Program-made: the position numbers and the translations under genes
Notes under the pieces: generated by a model
The model's input: only the letters and a program-made list of their open reading frames with translations
The model's database searches: none
Told to the model about the DNA's origin: nothing
Source: Streptobacillus moniliformis DSM 12112
Lineage (GTDB): Bacteria; Fusobacteriota; Fusobacteriia; Fusobacteriales; Leptotrichiaceae
NCBI RefSeq assembly: GCF_000024565.1
Contig: NC_013515.1
Location: forward strand, 248,001 to 312,000
Direction: 5' to 3'
DNA: 64,000 nucleotides
Shown: positions 26,385 through 33,537 of the stretch, in pieces
Numbering within the stretch: the stretch's first letter is position 1
Layout: every line of letters begins with the position of its first letter

Positions 26385-26417
26385 TTGACAAAATATCGTG
26401 GGGGGGGGGGGTATAAT
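26385..26417 (+). promoter_or_regulatory. Phase-variable promoter 3: poly-G spacer (G12) before the second adhesin
   Basis: Perfect TTGACA (26385-26390), AAATATCGT, twelve G (26400-26411), perfect TATAAT (26412-26417). The spacer is now 21 nt, so this copy is predicted to be weak or off; 8 G would give 17 nt. Confidence 0.85.
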
Positions 26418-26490
26418 GTTTAAAAATACTTTGTGAACAAAATATCTTTATTAATTAAAATATATTTTGTTACTTATAAAAAGGAGGTTT

Positions 26491-26520
26491 ATGCATAGTT
26501 ATATTTTTAACTATGTTTGA
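26491..26520 (+). other. Leader with stem-loop and possible 9-codon upstream ORF
   Basis: A strong AAGGAGG (26481-26487) precedes an ATG (26491) that opens a 9-codon ORF ending in TGA at 26518-26520, overlapping an in-frame TTG (26517) of the adhesin. Inside it CATAGTT / AACTATG (26494-26500 / 26509-26515) forms a perfect 7-bp stem. Either the stem brings the ribosome site to the adhesin start or the short ORF feeds re-initiation. Confidence 0.4.
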
Positions 26521-26525
26521 AGAAA

Positions 26526-28328
26526 ATGAAGAAAAATAATCTAATTAAAATCTTATCTTTTATTTCTATGCTATCTTATGCAAATGCAGGAACGGGAGAA
26601 AAATCAATAGCTATTGGTGATGAGGCAAACGCAAGTGCTAAATATTCCATAGCAATAGGAAGAAACTCTAAATCAGAATCAGAAAAATCTATAGCCTTTG
26701 GTAGTGAGGCAAATTCAAAAGGAAAATATTCTATAGCACTTGGAACTGAAGCAAACTCAAGTGGTAAGACTTCCATAGCAATAGGAAGAAACTCTAAATC
26801 AGAATCAGAAAAATCTATAGCTTTTGGTAGTGGGGCAAATTCAAAAGGAAAATATTCTATAGCACTTGGAACTGAAGCAAACTCAAGTGGTAAATCTTCT
26901 ATAGCAATAGGAAGAAACTCTAAATCAGAATCAGAAAAATCTATAGCCTTTGGTAATGGAGCAAATTCAAATCGTAAATATGCCATAGCACTAGGTTCTA
27001 GTTCAAGAGCAATGGGAGTTGATGCAATATCTATAGGACAGAAGAGTATTTCTAAAAACTCTAATTCAATAGCTATAGGAACATCTGCTACTTCAAATAT
27101 AGAAAATTCTGTAGCATTAGGAGCAGAAAGTGAAACAACAGTAGCTAAACCTACAAGTGAAATAGTTAAACCTAGATTTTTCTTAGATTATAAAGATTTT
27201 GCAGGAAGTAATCCTTATGGTGTAGTATCTATAGGATCTAAAGGAAAAGAAAGACAATTACAATATGTAGCAGCAGGTCAAATAAGTAAGGAATCAACAG
27301 ATGCAGTAAATGGTTCACAACTATTTTCAGTAATTTCAAACTTTGATGCTTTTGTAGCGTCTATGAAATCTGTTATAGGAAATGTTGCTCTTCTTAATAG
27401 AGATGGTATTCTTCATACATTAAATATAGGTAATACTGGCAAAAACAACATACATGAAGCAATGAAAAGCCTAAAAGATAAGATAGATGAGAATAGAAAC
27501 AGAATAGAAAAGATAGAAAATACTGAAATAAAATTAGGAGGAGATAAAAATACAAGTACAGAAGGACAAAAGATAGGAGAAAATAATTCAAATAATGGAT
27601 CTAACATAGGGAATCAGAATCAAAACAAAGGAAAAGAAATTAAATTTGAAATAGTAAAAAAAGAAAATAGTGAACATATAGAAACAAAAGCAAGAGGAAA
27701 TAAGGTAGAAATAGATTTAACACAAAAAGCAAAAGAAGATATTAAATCAGGGAAAAAAGCAAAAGAAATAATAGATAATAAAGGCTTAACATTTAAAGGA
27801 GATAAAGGAGAAACAAATATTCAAAAACTAGGAGATACACTATCTATAACAGGAGGAAGCTATATAACAACAAAGGCAAAAGGAAATGAAGTTAGTGTAG
27901 ATCTAACAGATAAGACTAAAAAAGATATAGAAAAGGGAGTATCAGCAAATAGTGGAGTAGCAAATGCTGTAGCAATGGCAAACTTACCACAAATAAATGG
28001 AAAAGGACATAACATAGCAGGATCATATGGTTACTATAACGGAGAACATGCATTTGCATTAGGACTATCAGGAACAAATGAGAAAGTAAATCTAACATAT
28101 AGAGCAAGTGGATCATTAAATACAAGAGGGAACATATCATTAGGAGCAGGATTAGGTTATCAATTTGATAATATAAGCAAAAGAAATAAAGAACTACTAA
28201 CACTACAAAGAAATGGAAACATTAACTTGCTTGATGAGAAAGTATATGAATTAGATAATAAGGTTAAAACTTTAGAAAAGAGAGTTAATGAATTAGAAAC
28301 TATTTTAAGAGAATTAATTAAAAAATAA
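26526..28328 (+). CDS. Trimeric autotransporter adhesin (YadA-like), about 600 residues
   Basis: Signal peptide ends near Y-A-N-A-G. Then a head of 14-residue S-I-A-I-G / S-I-A-F-G / S-I-A-L-G repeats (to about residue 210), a neck with D-A-V-N-G-S-Q-L (about 260), a short stalk, and a YadA anchor (about 475-555: G-V-A-N-A-V-A-M-A to G-A-G-L-G-Y-Q-F). A C-terminal coiled coil follows the barrel (about 560-600), but no OmpA domain. The start is the ATG 26526 or the TTG 26517. The anchor is a clear paralogue of the 2092-residue protein. It is a single gene behind its own poly-G promoter. Confidence 0.9.
   Translation: MKKNNLIKILSFISMLSYANAGTGEKSIAIGDEANASAKYSIAIGRNSKSESEKSIAFGSEANSKGKYSIALGTEANSSGKTSIAIGRNSKSESEKSIAFGSGANSKGKYSIALGTEANSSGKSSIAIGRNSKSESEKSIAFGNGANSNRKYAIALGSSSRAMGVDAISIGQKSISKNSNSIAIGTSATSNIENSVALGAESETTVAKPTSEIVKPRFFLDYKDFAGSNPYGVVSIGSKGKERQLQYVAAGQISKESTDAVNGSQLFSVISNFDAFVASMKSVIGNVALLNRDGILHTLNIGNTGKNNIHEAMKSLKDKIDENRNRIEKIENTEIKLGGDKNTSTEGQKIGENNSNNGSNIGNQNQNKGKEIKFEIVKKENSEHIETKARGNKVEIDLTQKAKEDIKSGKKAKEIIDNKGLTFKGDKGETNIQKLGDTLSITGGSYITTKAKGNEVSVDLTDKTKKDIEKGVSANSGVANAVAMANLPQINGKGHNIAGSYGYYNGEHAFALGLSGTNEKVNLTYRASGSLNTRGNISLGAGLGYQFDNISKRNKELLTLQRNGNINLLDEKVYELDNKVKTLEKRVNELETILRELIKK
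26646..26983 (+). repeat. Tandem 126-bp repeats in the adhesin head (about 2.7 copies)
   Basis: Units at 26646-26771 and 26772-26897 plus a partial third. Each codes for three 14-residue YadA head repeats (S-I-A-I-G, S-I-A-F-G, S-I-A-L-G) and they are nearly identical at base level. They invite copy-number change by recombination or slippage, altering head length. Confidence 0.85.
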
Positions 28329-28340
28329 GGGAAATATATT

Positions 28341-28379
28341 AAAGGAACTATGTCTATGTAATTAGATGTAGTTCTTTTT
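28341..28379 (+). terminator. Terminator after the second adhesin
   Basis: GGAACTA...TAGTTC stem (28343-28349 / 28368-28373) with T5. Confidence 0.65.
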
Positions 28380-28380
28380 A

Positions 28381-28708
28381 TATAAAAAATATTCAACATA
28401 CAAAGCGATTAGTACGCAGAATAAAGTAAATTTTATTACAGGATCACAAGAATTATCAGATTGTTTAGTTTATGGTTTGTATGTTTTAATGAACTCAACT
28501 CTTTATGATAATTACTACATGATTTTAAATGGCTCAACTCAAGTTAAGACTACTGAAATTAACTCGATGCCAATACCACCACTGAGTTGTATTGAGAATA
28601 TGGGAAAAGAACTAATTAAATTAAAGGATATGTCTGAAGAAAAATGTGATGAAATATTAGGGGGATTTATATATGTCTAAATTAGAAGAAGATTCATTTG
28701 AATGGTGA
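28381..28708 (+). pseudogene. Remnant of a DNA adenine methylase (C-terminal piece) and start of a partner gene
   Basis: The frame is open from about 28381 to 28680 without a proper start. It reads like the C-terminal target-recognition end of Eco57I/type II N6-adenine methylases: L-M-N-S-T-L-Y-D-N-Y-Y, L-N-G-S-T-Q-V, T-E-I-N-S-M-P-I-P-P-L. The catalytic part (NPPY) is absent, so it cannot be active. At its end an overlapping ATG (28673) opens an 11-codon ORF that stops at 28708, as if the partner restriction gene had been cut off. The rest up to 28800 has no reading frame of note. Confidence 0.6.
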
Positions 28709-28808
28709 TAAATTCTTAGGACCAAGGAGATAAGTGAAGGTTTGAAGATAAAAAAATCAAATATTTTAAGTATATGAGAAACTAAATTAAATAAATTGTA
28801 TAATAGAA

Positions 28809-28850
28809 TAGGAGAATTTCCATTTTTGCAGAAATTCCCCTATATTTTTA
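28809..28850 (-). terminator. Terminator of the ldhD unit, recurring GGAGAATTTC palindrome (copy 2)
   Basis: TAGGAGAATTTC / GAAATTCCCCTA, one mismatch in a 12-bp stem, 10-nt loop. It lies just beyond the ldhD stop on the minus strand and resembles the stems at 14667 and 59926. Confidence 0.6.
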
Positions 28851-28852
28851 AG

Positions 28853-29846
28853 TTATAGTTTATTTTTACAATCCCCTGTTGTAATAAATTCTTGTAAATT
28901 TTCATAAGTTGTTTCTATCATATTAGTTACAGCCTCATCTGTAAATGATCCAAGATGTGGTGTTAGTAATACTTTAGGATATAGATTTACTAATTCTTCA
29001 AATAATTCATTAGGAATATTTTTTCCTGAAAAATCTTTGAAAAATAATTCTGATTCATTTTCTAAAGTATCTATTCCAGCTCCAGAAAGTTTTCCAGATT
29101 TTATTCCATCTATTATTGCCTTAGTACACATAGTTTCTCCACGACCTGTATTAATTAAGATAGAATTGTCTTTCATTTTTGAAATAAATTCTTCATTAAC
29201 AAGTTTTCCATTTTCTTTAATAAATGGAATATGTAAAGAAATAATATCACTTTCTTTTATTAAAGTATCTAAATCTACTTGAGTTAAAATATCTTCTACA
29301 TTATCTTTTTTAAACACATCATATCCTAATACTTTTGCACCTAATCCGTTAAATAATTTAGAAGCAGTAAATCCTATTTTACCTAATCCTATTACCCCTA
29401 CTGTACAATTTCTAATTTCTCTTGAAAACATATCAGAAGTTACTCTAAAGTCTTTGTTAGCACAATTTGAAGTCATTAAGGCTGTATTTCTTAATAACAT
29501 CATTGCAAGAGTTACTGCAAGTTCTGCTATTGCATTAGGTGAATAAAATGGAACATAAGCCATTTTCATACCTAATTCTTTAGCATAATTAACATCTATA
29601 TGATTTACACCAACAGTTCTTGTAAGTACATATTTAACATTAGCCTCTTTATATATATCCAAATTTTTTTTTGTTAGCCCAGCAATTACCTCTTAGTATT
29701 ACTGCATCATAACCTTGTGCCATTTTTGCAGTTTCTGGAGTATTTAAATATTCTGGTATACAAGTAATTTCAAAATTAAATTTTTTATTTAGTTCATGAA
29801 AAAATTTTTCTTCAACATCTCTTACACCATAACATAAAACTTTCAT
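28853..29846 (-). pseudogene. ldhD: D-lactate dehydrogenase (2-hydroxyacid dehydrogenase), split by a +1 frameshift in an A9 run
   Basis: The N-terminal part (29846 down to about 29665) stops in the wrong frame after G-N-C-W-A-N-K-K-K; the rest (down to 28853) resumes as N-L-D-I-Y-K-E-A. On the minus strand the junction is AAC followed by nine A (29672-29664); eight A would restore one protein of about 330 residues. The large part keeps T-R-T-V-G-V-N-H-I-D, NAD motif G-V-I-G-L-G-K-I-G, catalytic Arg (N-T-G-R-G-E) and His (T-P-H-L-G-S). It reduces pyruvate to D-lactate if made. Slippage, phase variation or a sequencing error are all possible. Confidence 0.8.
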
Positions 29847-29860
29847 TTAATTACCTCTTT

Positions 29861-30922
29861 CTATATTATTCCTGCTGCATGTGTAGCTGCTAGAACTATT
29901 ATCCAAAAAATTATAGCAAAAATTGCAAATACAGTATTAACTAATGAAATATTTGAAGAAAGAACAGCTTCTTTTTCAAATTTAATTGAATATGCAACTG
30001 CAACTGTTGCAGGTGGAGTAGCAAGCATTATTACTATTGCTGCTATAGCTTCATAAGTGAAAGTTATACCTACTTTATTTAAAGTTATTAAAATAACGAA
30101 GAATAACGCAGGGATTAATAATAACTTGTATCCTGCATAAACTATAGTAAGTTTTTCTTTAATAGCATCTTTTAATAATATTTGAGCTAAAGTCATACCT
30201 ATAGCAAGCCATGCAAGAGGAGATGATAAAGTTGCTAAGTAATTAATACCATTAAATAACCATGGTAAAGTTTTATCTATTCTGAATATAGAGATACTTT
30301 TAGCTATCATTTCTCCAGTTTTTGCATCTTTAATCATAATGCTTGTTTGTGGCATTGATGATTGGAATACCCATAAGAATAATCCTAAAAATGTTGCTAT
30401 GATTATAGGGTTAGCAAAAATTTGTTTTAAATTTTTTCTATCAAATTTTGTACCACTCATAACTATTAATGCAAAAGAATACAAGAAAACTCTATAAGCT
30501 ATATTAAATACATTTGCATAAAGAGTACCTTCATTTCCAAATAAACCATTTATTATTGGTATACCAAAGAAAGTGGTTGAACCAAAAGCAGTTAATACAA
30601 CTAATGTATCCTTTAGATCACCTTTTTTATTTGAATATAGGATATAACCTATTAAAATTAATAAGATATATGCAACAAATCCAAATATCAATACATTTAT
30701 TCCTGTAGTATAAGTTTTTTCACTTATATCAGCTAAAAAAGCTTTGAAAGCTAAAGCTGGTAAAGCAGCACTTAATAAAATTGAACTTAATGCTTTAGAA
30801 GCATGTTCATTAACTATTTTCTTTTTTCTTAAATAATATCCTAATAGGATAATAAATATTGTTGAAAAGATAGCTGATAAAAATTTTTCATTTAAAACTA
30901 CCCTTAAATTTTCTAATAACAT
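29861..30922 (-). CDS. AEC-family transporter (auxin efflux carrier/malate permease type)
   Basis: 353 residues with about ten hydrophobic helices in two halves. L-A-W-L-A-I-G-M-T-L-A-Q in the middle and M-L-A-T-P-P-A-T-V-A-V-A-Y near the end are family features (PF03547). An N-terminal helix before G-Y-Y-L-R-K-K-K-I-V is typical. It lies 14 nt upstream of ldhD on the same strand, so it may move an organic acid such as malate or lactate in step with the dehydrogenase (inference). GGAGGAAT precedes the ATG. Confidence 0.87.
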   Translation of the reverse strand: MLLENLRVVLNEKFLSAIFSTIFIILLGYYLRKKKIVNEHASKALSSILLSAALPALAFKAFLADISEKTYTTGINVLIFGFVAYILLILIGYILYSNKKGDLKDTLVVLTAFGSTTFFGIPIINGLFGNEGTLYANVFNIAYRVFLYSFALIVMSGTKFDRKNLKQIFANPIIIATFLGLFLWVFQSSMPQTSIMIKDAKTGEMIAKSISIFRIDKTLPWLFNGINYLATLSSPLAWLAIGMTLAQILLKDAIKEKLTIVYAGYKLLLIPALFFVILITLNKVGITFTYEAIAAIVIMLATPPATVAVAYSIKFEKEAVLSSNISLVNTVFAIFAIIFWIIVLAATHAAGII

Positions 30923-30952
30923 TTTATTCCTCCAATTTTAATTTAACGGTTA

Positions 30953-30981
30953 ATTTTATCATGTTAAATTGTAAAAATCAA
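30953..30981 (-). promoter_or_regulatory. Minus-strand promoter of the AEC-ldhD unit
   Basis: On the minus strand TTGATT (30981-30976), 17-nt spacer, TAAAAT (30958-30953). It overlaps the divergent promoter below. Confidence 0.6.
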
Positions 30982-30997
30982 GTATAGATGATATAAT
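30969..30997 (+). promoter_or_regulatory. Promoter of the chromate-transporter genes
   Basis: TTGTAA (30969-30974), 17-nt spacer, perfect TATAAT (30992-30997). Its -35 lies within the spacer of the divergent promoter, so the two polymerase sites compete. Confidence 0.65.
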
Positions 30998-31015
30998 AAA
31001 AAGGGTGATTATAAA

Positions 31016-31565
31016 ATGAAGAAAATAAGTTATTTTGAGCTATTTAAAACCTTGTTTATTATAAATTCTATTACATTTGGAGGAGGTTATACAATAATTC
31101 CTATAATTAAAGATGAATTTGTTGAAAAAAATAAGGTTATATCAGATGAGCAAATGTTGAAAATAATAACTTTAGCACAATCTATACCTGGTGTTATGAC
31201 TATTTCGACATCATTTTTAGTTGGTTATTATTCTTTAGGATTATTAGGAGCTATAATAGCAACTATTGCATCAATATTACCTTGTATCATAGTTATATCA
31301 TTCATAGCATTTAGTTATAGTAAATTTATAGCTAATATATATATACAAAAAAATGCTTAAAGGAATAAGTGGGGCAATAGTAGCCTTGCTATTTTATACA
31401 GTATATAAGATGTTTATAAATCAATTGGGTTATAAGAAAAAATATTTTTATTTAACTATAAATATATTAGTTCTTGTACTTTCACTAATTTTTAAACTAG
31501 AACTAGTATATATTTTAATGATATGTGCTTTTTTAGGAATATGGAAAAATAGGGGTGAAAAATAA
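31016..31565 (+). pseudogene. Chromate-transporter family subunit (first half), split by a frameshift in an A7 run
   Basis: Two adjacent frames make one protein of the PF02417 family: residues 1-112 end at N-I-Y-I-Q-K and the second frame continues M-L-K-G-I-S-G-A-I-V. The break is at seven A (31347-31353); six A would join them into about 184 residues, the normal length for one half of a two-gene ChrA system. The family signature F-G-G-G-Y at about 21-25 and P-G-V-M (about 62-65) are intact. The next gene is the second half. Substrate uncertain: many members are not proven chromate carriers. Confidence 0.75.
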
Positions 31566-32095
31566 TGTTATTAAAATTATATACAGCTTTTTTTAAAATT
31601 GGTATGTTTGCCTTTGGTGGTGGTTATGTAATATTGCCATTAATAGAAGAATTTATAGTTAAAAGATATTCGTGGATTACAAGTTCTACATTGGTTGATA
31701 TAATATCTATTTCTCAAATAACTCCAGGACCTATAGCTATAAATGCAGCAACATTTATAGGTATGAGCAATGCTGGTATAATAGGTGCTATAATTGCAAC
31801 TATAGGTGTTGTTAGCCCACAAATTATATTGCTTATGATATTTATAAAATATATAGGTTTAGAAAATAAAGAATTAGTAAAAATTATTGATGGAATAAAG
31901 CCGGCAACTATTTCACTTATTTTAATAGCTACAATAAATATATTTAAAAAAAGCATATTTATAGATCTAGCATCTTCTTATAAAATAGAATATGTATCTA
32001 TGATGTGTTTTATTGTAGCTTTAATATTGCTAAGATATAAGTTTAAAATGCGTAATATTATTGTTATATGTGCATTACTTTCTTTTGTTATTTAG
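31565..32095 (+). CDS. Chromate-transporter family subunit (second half)
   Basis: 176 residues, PF02417. It shows the same F-G-G-G-Y-V-I-L-P (about 17-25) and T-P-G-P-I-A-I-N-A-A-T-F-I-G (about 51-64) signatures and about five helices. Its ATG overlaps the stop of the previous gene (TAATG), so both halves are coupled. Paired short genes of this sort normally form a heterodimeric membrane carrier. Confidence 0.85.
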   Translation: MLLKLYTAFFKIGMFAFGGGYVILPLIEEFIVKRYSWITSSTLVDIISISQITPGPIAINAATFIGMSNAGIIGAIIATIGVVSPQIILLMIFIKYIGLENKELVKIIDGIKPATISLILIATINIFKKSIFIDLASSYKIEYVSMMCFIVALILLRYKFKMRNIIVICALLSFVI

Positions 32096-32159
32096 TGTTA
32101 TTAAAGCCAGTAAATTCGCATGTTTTATAAAATTTGAAAAAATTTTTCAAAAAAAATAC

Positions 32160-32188
32160 TTGACTTTATTCAAAGTGTATGATATTAT
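32160..32188 (+). promoter_or_regulatory. Promoter of the five-tRNA cluster
   Basis: TTGACT (32160-32165), 17-nt spacer, TATTAT (32183-32188); an overlapping TATAAT at 32186 would give 20 nt. Confidence 0.7.
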
Positions 32189-32230
32189 AATCCTTGTCAG
32201 TAGATGACAAAGAACAAACTAAAATAATTT

Positions 32231-32305
32231 GGGCCCTTCGTCTAGTGGTCAGGACATTAGGTTTTCATCCTAAAAACAGGAGTTCGATTCTCCTAGGGCC
32301 TACCA
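32231..32305 (+). tRNA. tRNA-Glu (TTC)
   Basis: 75 nt cloverleaf with encoded CCA. Anticodon loop TTTTCAT between TTAGG/CCTAA gives TTC. First acceptor pair is a G-T wobble. Confidence 0.95.
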
Positions 32306-32324
32306 AATTAAATTAGTTTTAAAT

Positions 32325-32400
32325 GGTCGCATAGCTCAGTTGGGAGAGCACCTGCCTTACAAGCAGGGGGTCACTGGTTCGAGCCCAGTTGTGACCACCA
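32325..32400 (+). tRNA. tRNA-Val (TAC)
   Basis: 76 nt cloverleaf, acceptor GGTCGCA/TGTGACC, anticodon loop CTTACAA, encoded CCA. Confidence 0.96.
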
Positions 32401-32405
32401 TTTAT

Positions 32406-32482
32406 GGAGGTGTAGCTCAGTTGGTTAGAGTGCTTGCCTGTCACGCAAGATGTCGCGAGTTCGAGTCTCGTCACTTCCGCCA
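32406..32482 (+). tRNA. tRNA-Asp (GTC)
   Basis: 77 nt cloverleaf, acceptor GGAGGTG, anticodon loop CTGTCAC, encoded CCA. It starts 5 nt after tRNA-Val. Confidence 0.96.
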
Positions 32483-32501
32483 TTTTTTAAAAATATTTTT
32501 T

Positions 32502-32577
32502 GCCGCTTTAGCTCATTAGGTAGAGCAGCTGACTTGTAATCAGCAGGTGATTGGTTCGAATCCGATAAGCGGCACCA
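32502..32577 (+). tRNA. tRNA-Thr (TGT)
   Basis: 76 nt cloverleaf, acceptor GCCGCTT/AAGCGGC, anticodon loop TTGTAAT, encoded CCA. Confidence 0.96.
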
Positions 32578-32581
32578 TCGT

Positions 32582-32666
<85 letters not shown>

Positions 32667-32690
32667 TTTTTTTATATCTCAGGAGGAAAG

Positions 32691-33047
32691 ATGGTTAGAA
32701 AATTAAAGACTGCACAATCAGGTATAAACAGTCAATCAGATTTAATTAGAAAAGCTCAAGCAATGCAAGAGAAAATGCTTCAAATCCAAGAAGGATTAAA
32801 AGACTTATATGTAGAAGAATCTGTTGCTGGTGGATTAGTTAAAGTAAAGGCAAATGGTCAAAAAAATATAATTGATATAAAAATATCTTTAGATATTATA
32901 AATGATGCATCTGAGGATGAAAGTGCAGATGAATTATCAGCATTAGTTTTATCAGCTATTAATGGAGCAATAAAGAAAGCTGAGGAATTAGCCGAAAGAG
33001 AAATGAGTGTTGTTACTGGTGGAGTAAGCATTCCAGGATTATTTTAA
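32691..33047 (+). CDS. ybaB: YbaB/EbfC-family nucleoid-associated protein
   Basis: 118 residues; the core K-A-Q-A-M-Q-E-K-M-L-Q-I-Q-E and the C-terminal V-T-G-G-V-S-I-P-G-L-F are hallmarks of this DNA-binding dimer family (PF02575). Start at 32691 with AGGAGG four to ten bases upstream; longer frames that run back through tRNA-Tyr are not credible. It is read through from the tRNA cluster and closed by a terminator. It lacks its usual neighbours dnaX/recR here. Confidence 0.9.
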   Translation: MVRKLKTAQSGINSQSDLIRKAQAMQEKMLQIQEGLKDLYVEESVAGGLVKVKANGQKNIIDIKISLDIINDASEDESADELSALVLSAINGAIKKAEELAEREMSVVTGGVSIPGLF

Positions 33048-33069
33048 ATAATATAAATATAATATATTT

Positions 33070-33096
33070 GACTCGAGATTTCTCGGGTCTTTTTTA
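33070..33096 (+). terminator. Terminator after tRNA-ybaB unit
   Basis: GACTCGAG-ATTT-CTCGGGTC (one G-T pair) followed by T6. Confidence 0.88.
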
Positions 33097-33125
33097 TTGT
33101 AAAGAATTATTAATTATGGTATAAT
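33097..33125 (+). promoter_or_regulatory. Promoter of the valS unit
   Basis: TTGTAA (33097-33102), 17-nt spacer, TATAAT (33120-33125), directly after the terminator. Confidence 0.7.
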
Positions 33126-33152
33126 ATATAATTAGAGGAGGCTTGAAATTCT

Positions 33153-33536
33153 GTGAGAAAAGAAGAATTTAAAGGAAATAAAAGTGAATTATTTAAAATA
33201 AAATTAATATTATTACTATCTTTCATAATACCTTTTTTTGCTCCATATATTATATATTTTAGTAGAATTAATCTTTCTAAAAGAGCAAAATTTATACTTT
33301 CACAGATTTTAAATAAATCTTTTACAATGTTTTTAATTTATATATTTTTAATGATGGTATCAAAAAATATATTATTAAAAAATGGTGATGTTGTAATGTT
33401 TAAACAAATATGGTTTTTAATATTTTTTCTATTTTTAACTTCAATGTTGTTACAATTTATTAAATTTATACAATGGTTAAAAGGGAAGAATGTTAAATAT
33501 AAATATATATTGAAGTTATTTAAGGAGGAATATTAA
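33153..33536 (+). CDS. Small membrane protein of unknown function upstream of valS
   Basis: 127 residues with about three hydrophobic helices (about 17-36, 54-70, 84-103) and a basic tail; no family recognised. GTG start with GAGGAGG about 11 bases before it. Its stop is 1 nt before the valS ATG and the GGAGG for valS lies in its last codons, so it serves at least as a coupled leader gene. Confidence 0.6.
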   Translation: MRKEEFKGNKSELFKIKLILLLSFIIPFFAPYIIYFSRINLSKRAKFILSQILNKSFTMFLIYIFLMMVSKNILLKNGDVVMFKQIWFLIFFLFLTSMLLQFIKFIQWLKGKNVKYKYILKLFKEEY

Positions 33537-33537
33537 T

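Noticed and set aside
26646-26983. Regularly spaced repeats as a CRISPR array
   Set aside because: The repeats are coding, tandem and without unique spacers; no cas genes are present.
26576-26986. 136-codon minus-strand frame with internal repeats
   Set aside because: Complement of the S-I-A-I-G repeats of the second adhesin.
28853-29846. Two separate genes: a small N-terminal protein and a shorter dehydrogenase
   Set aside because: Together they match one 2-hydroxyacid dehydrogenase; only one base in the A9 separates them.
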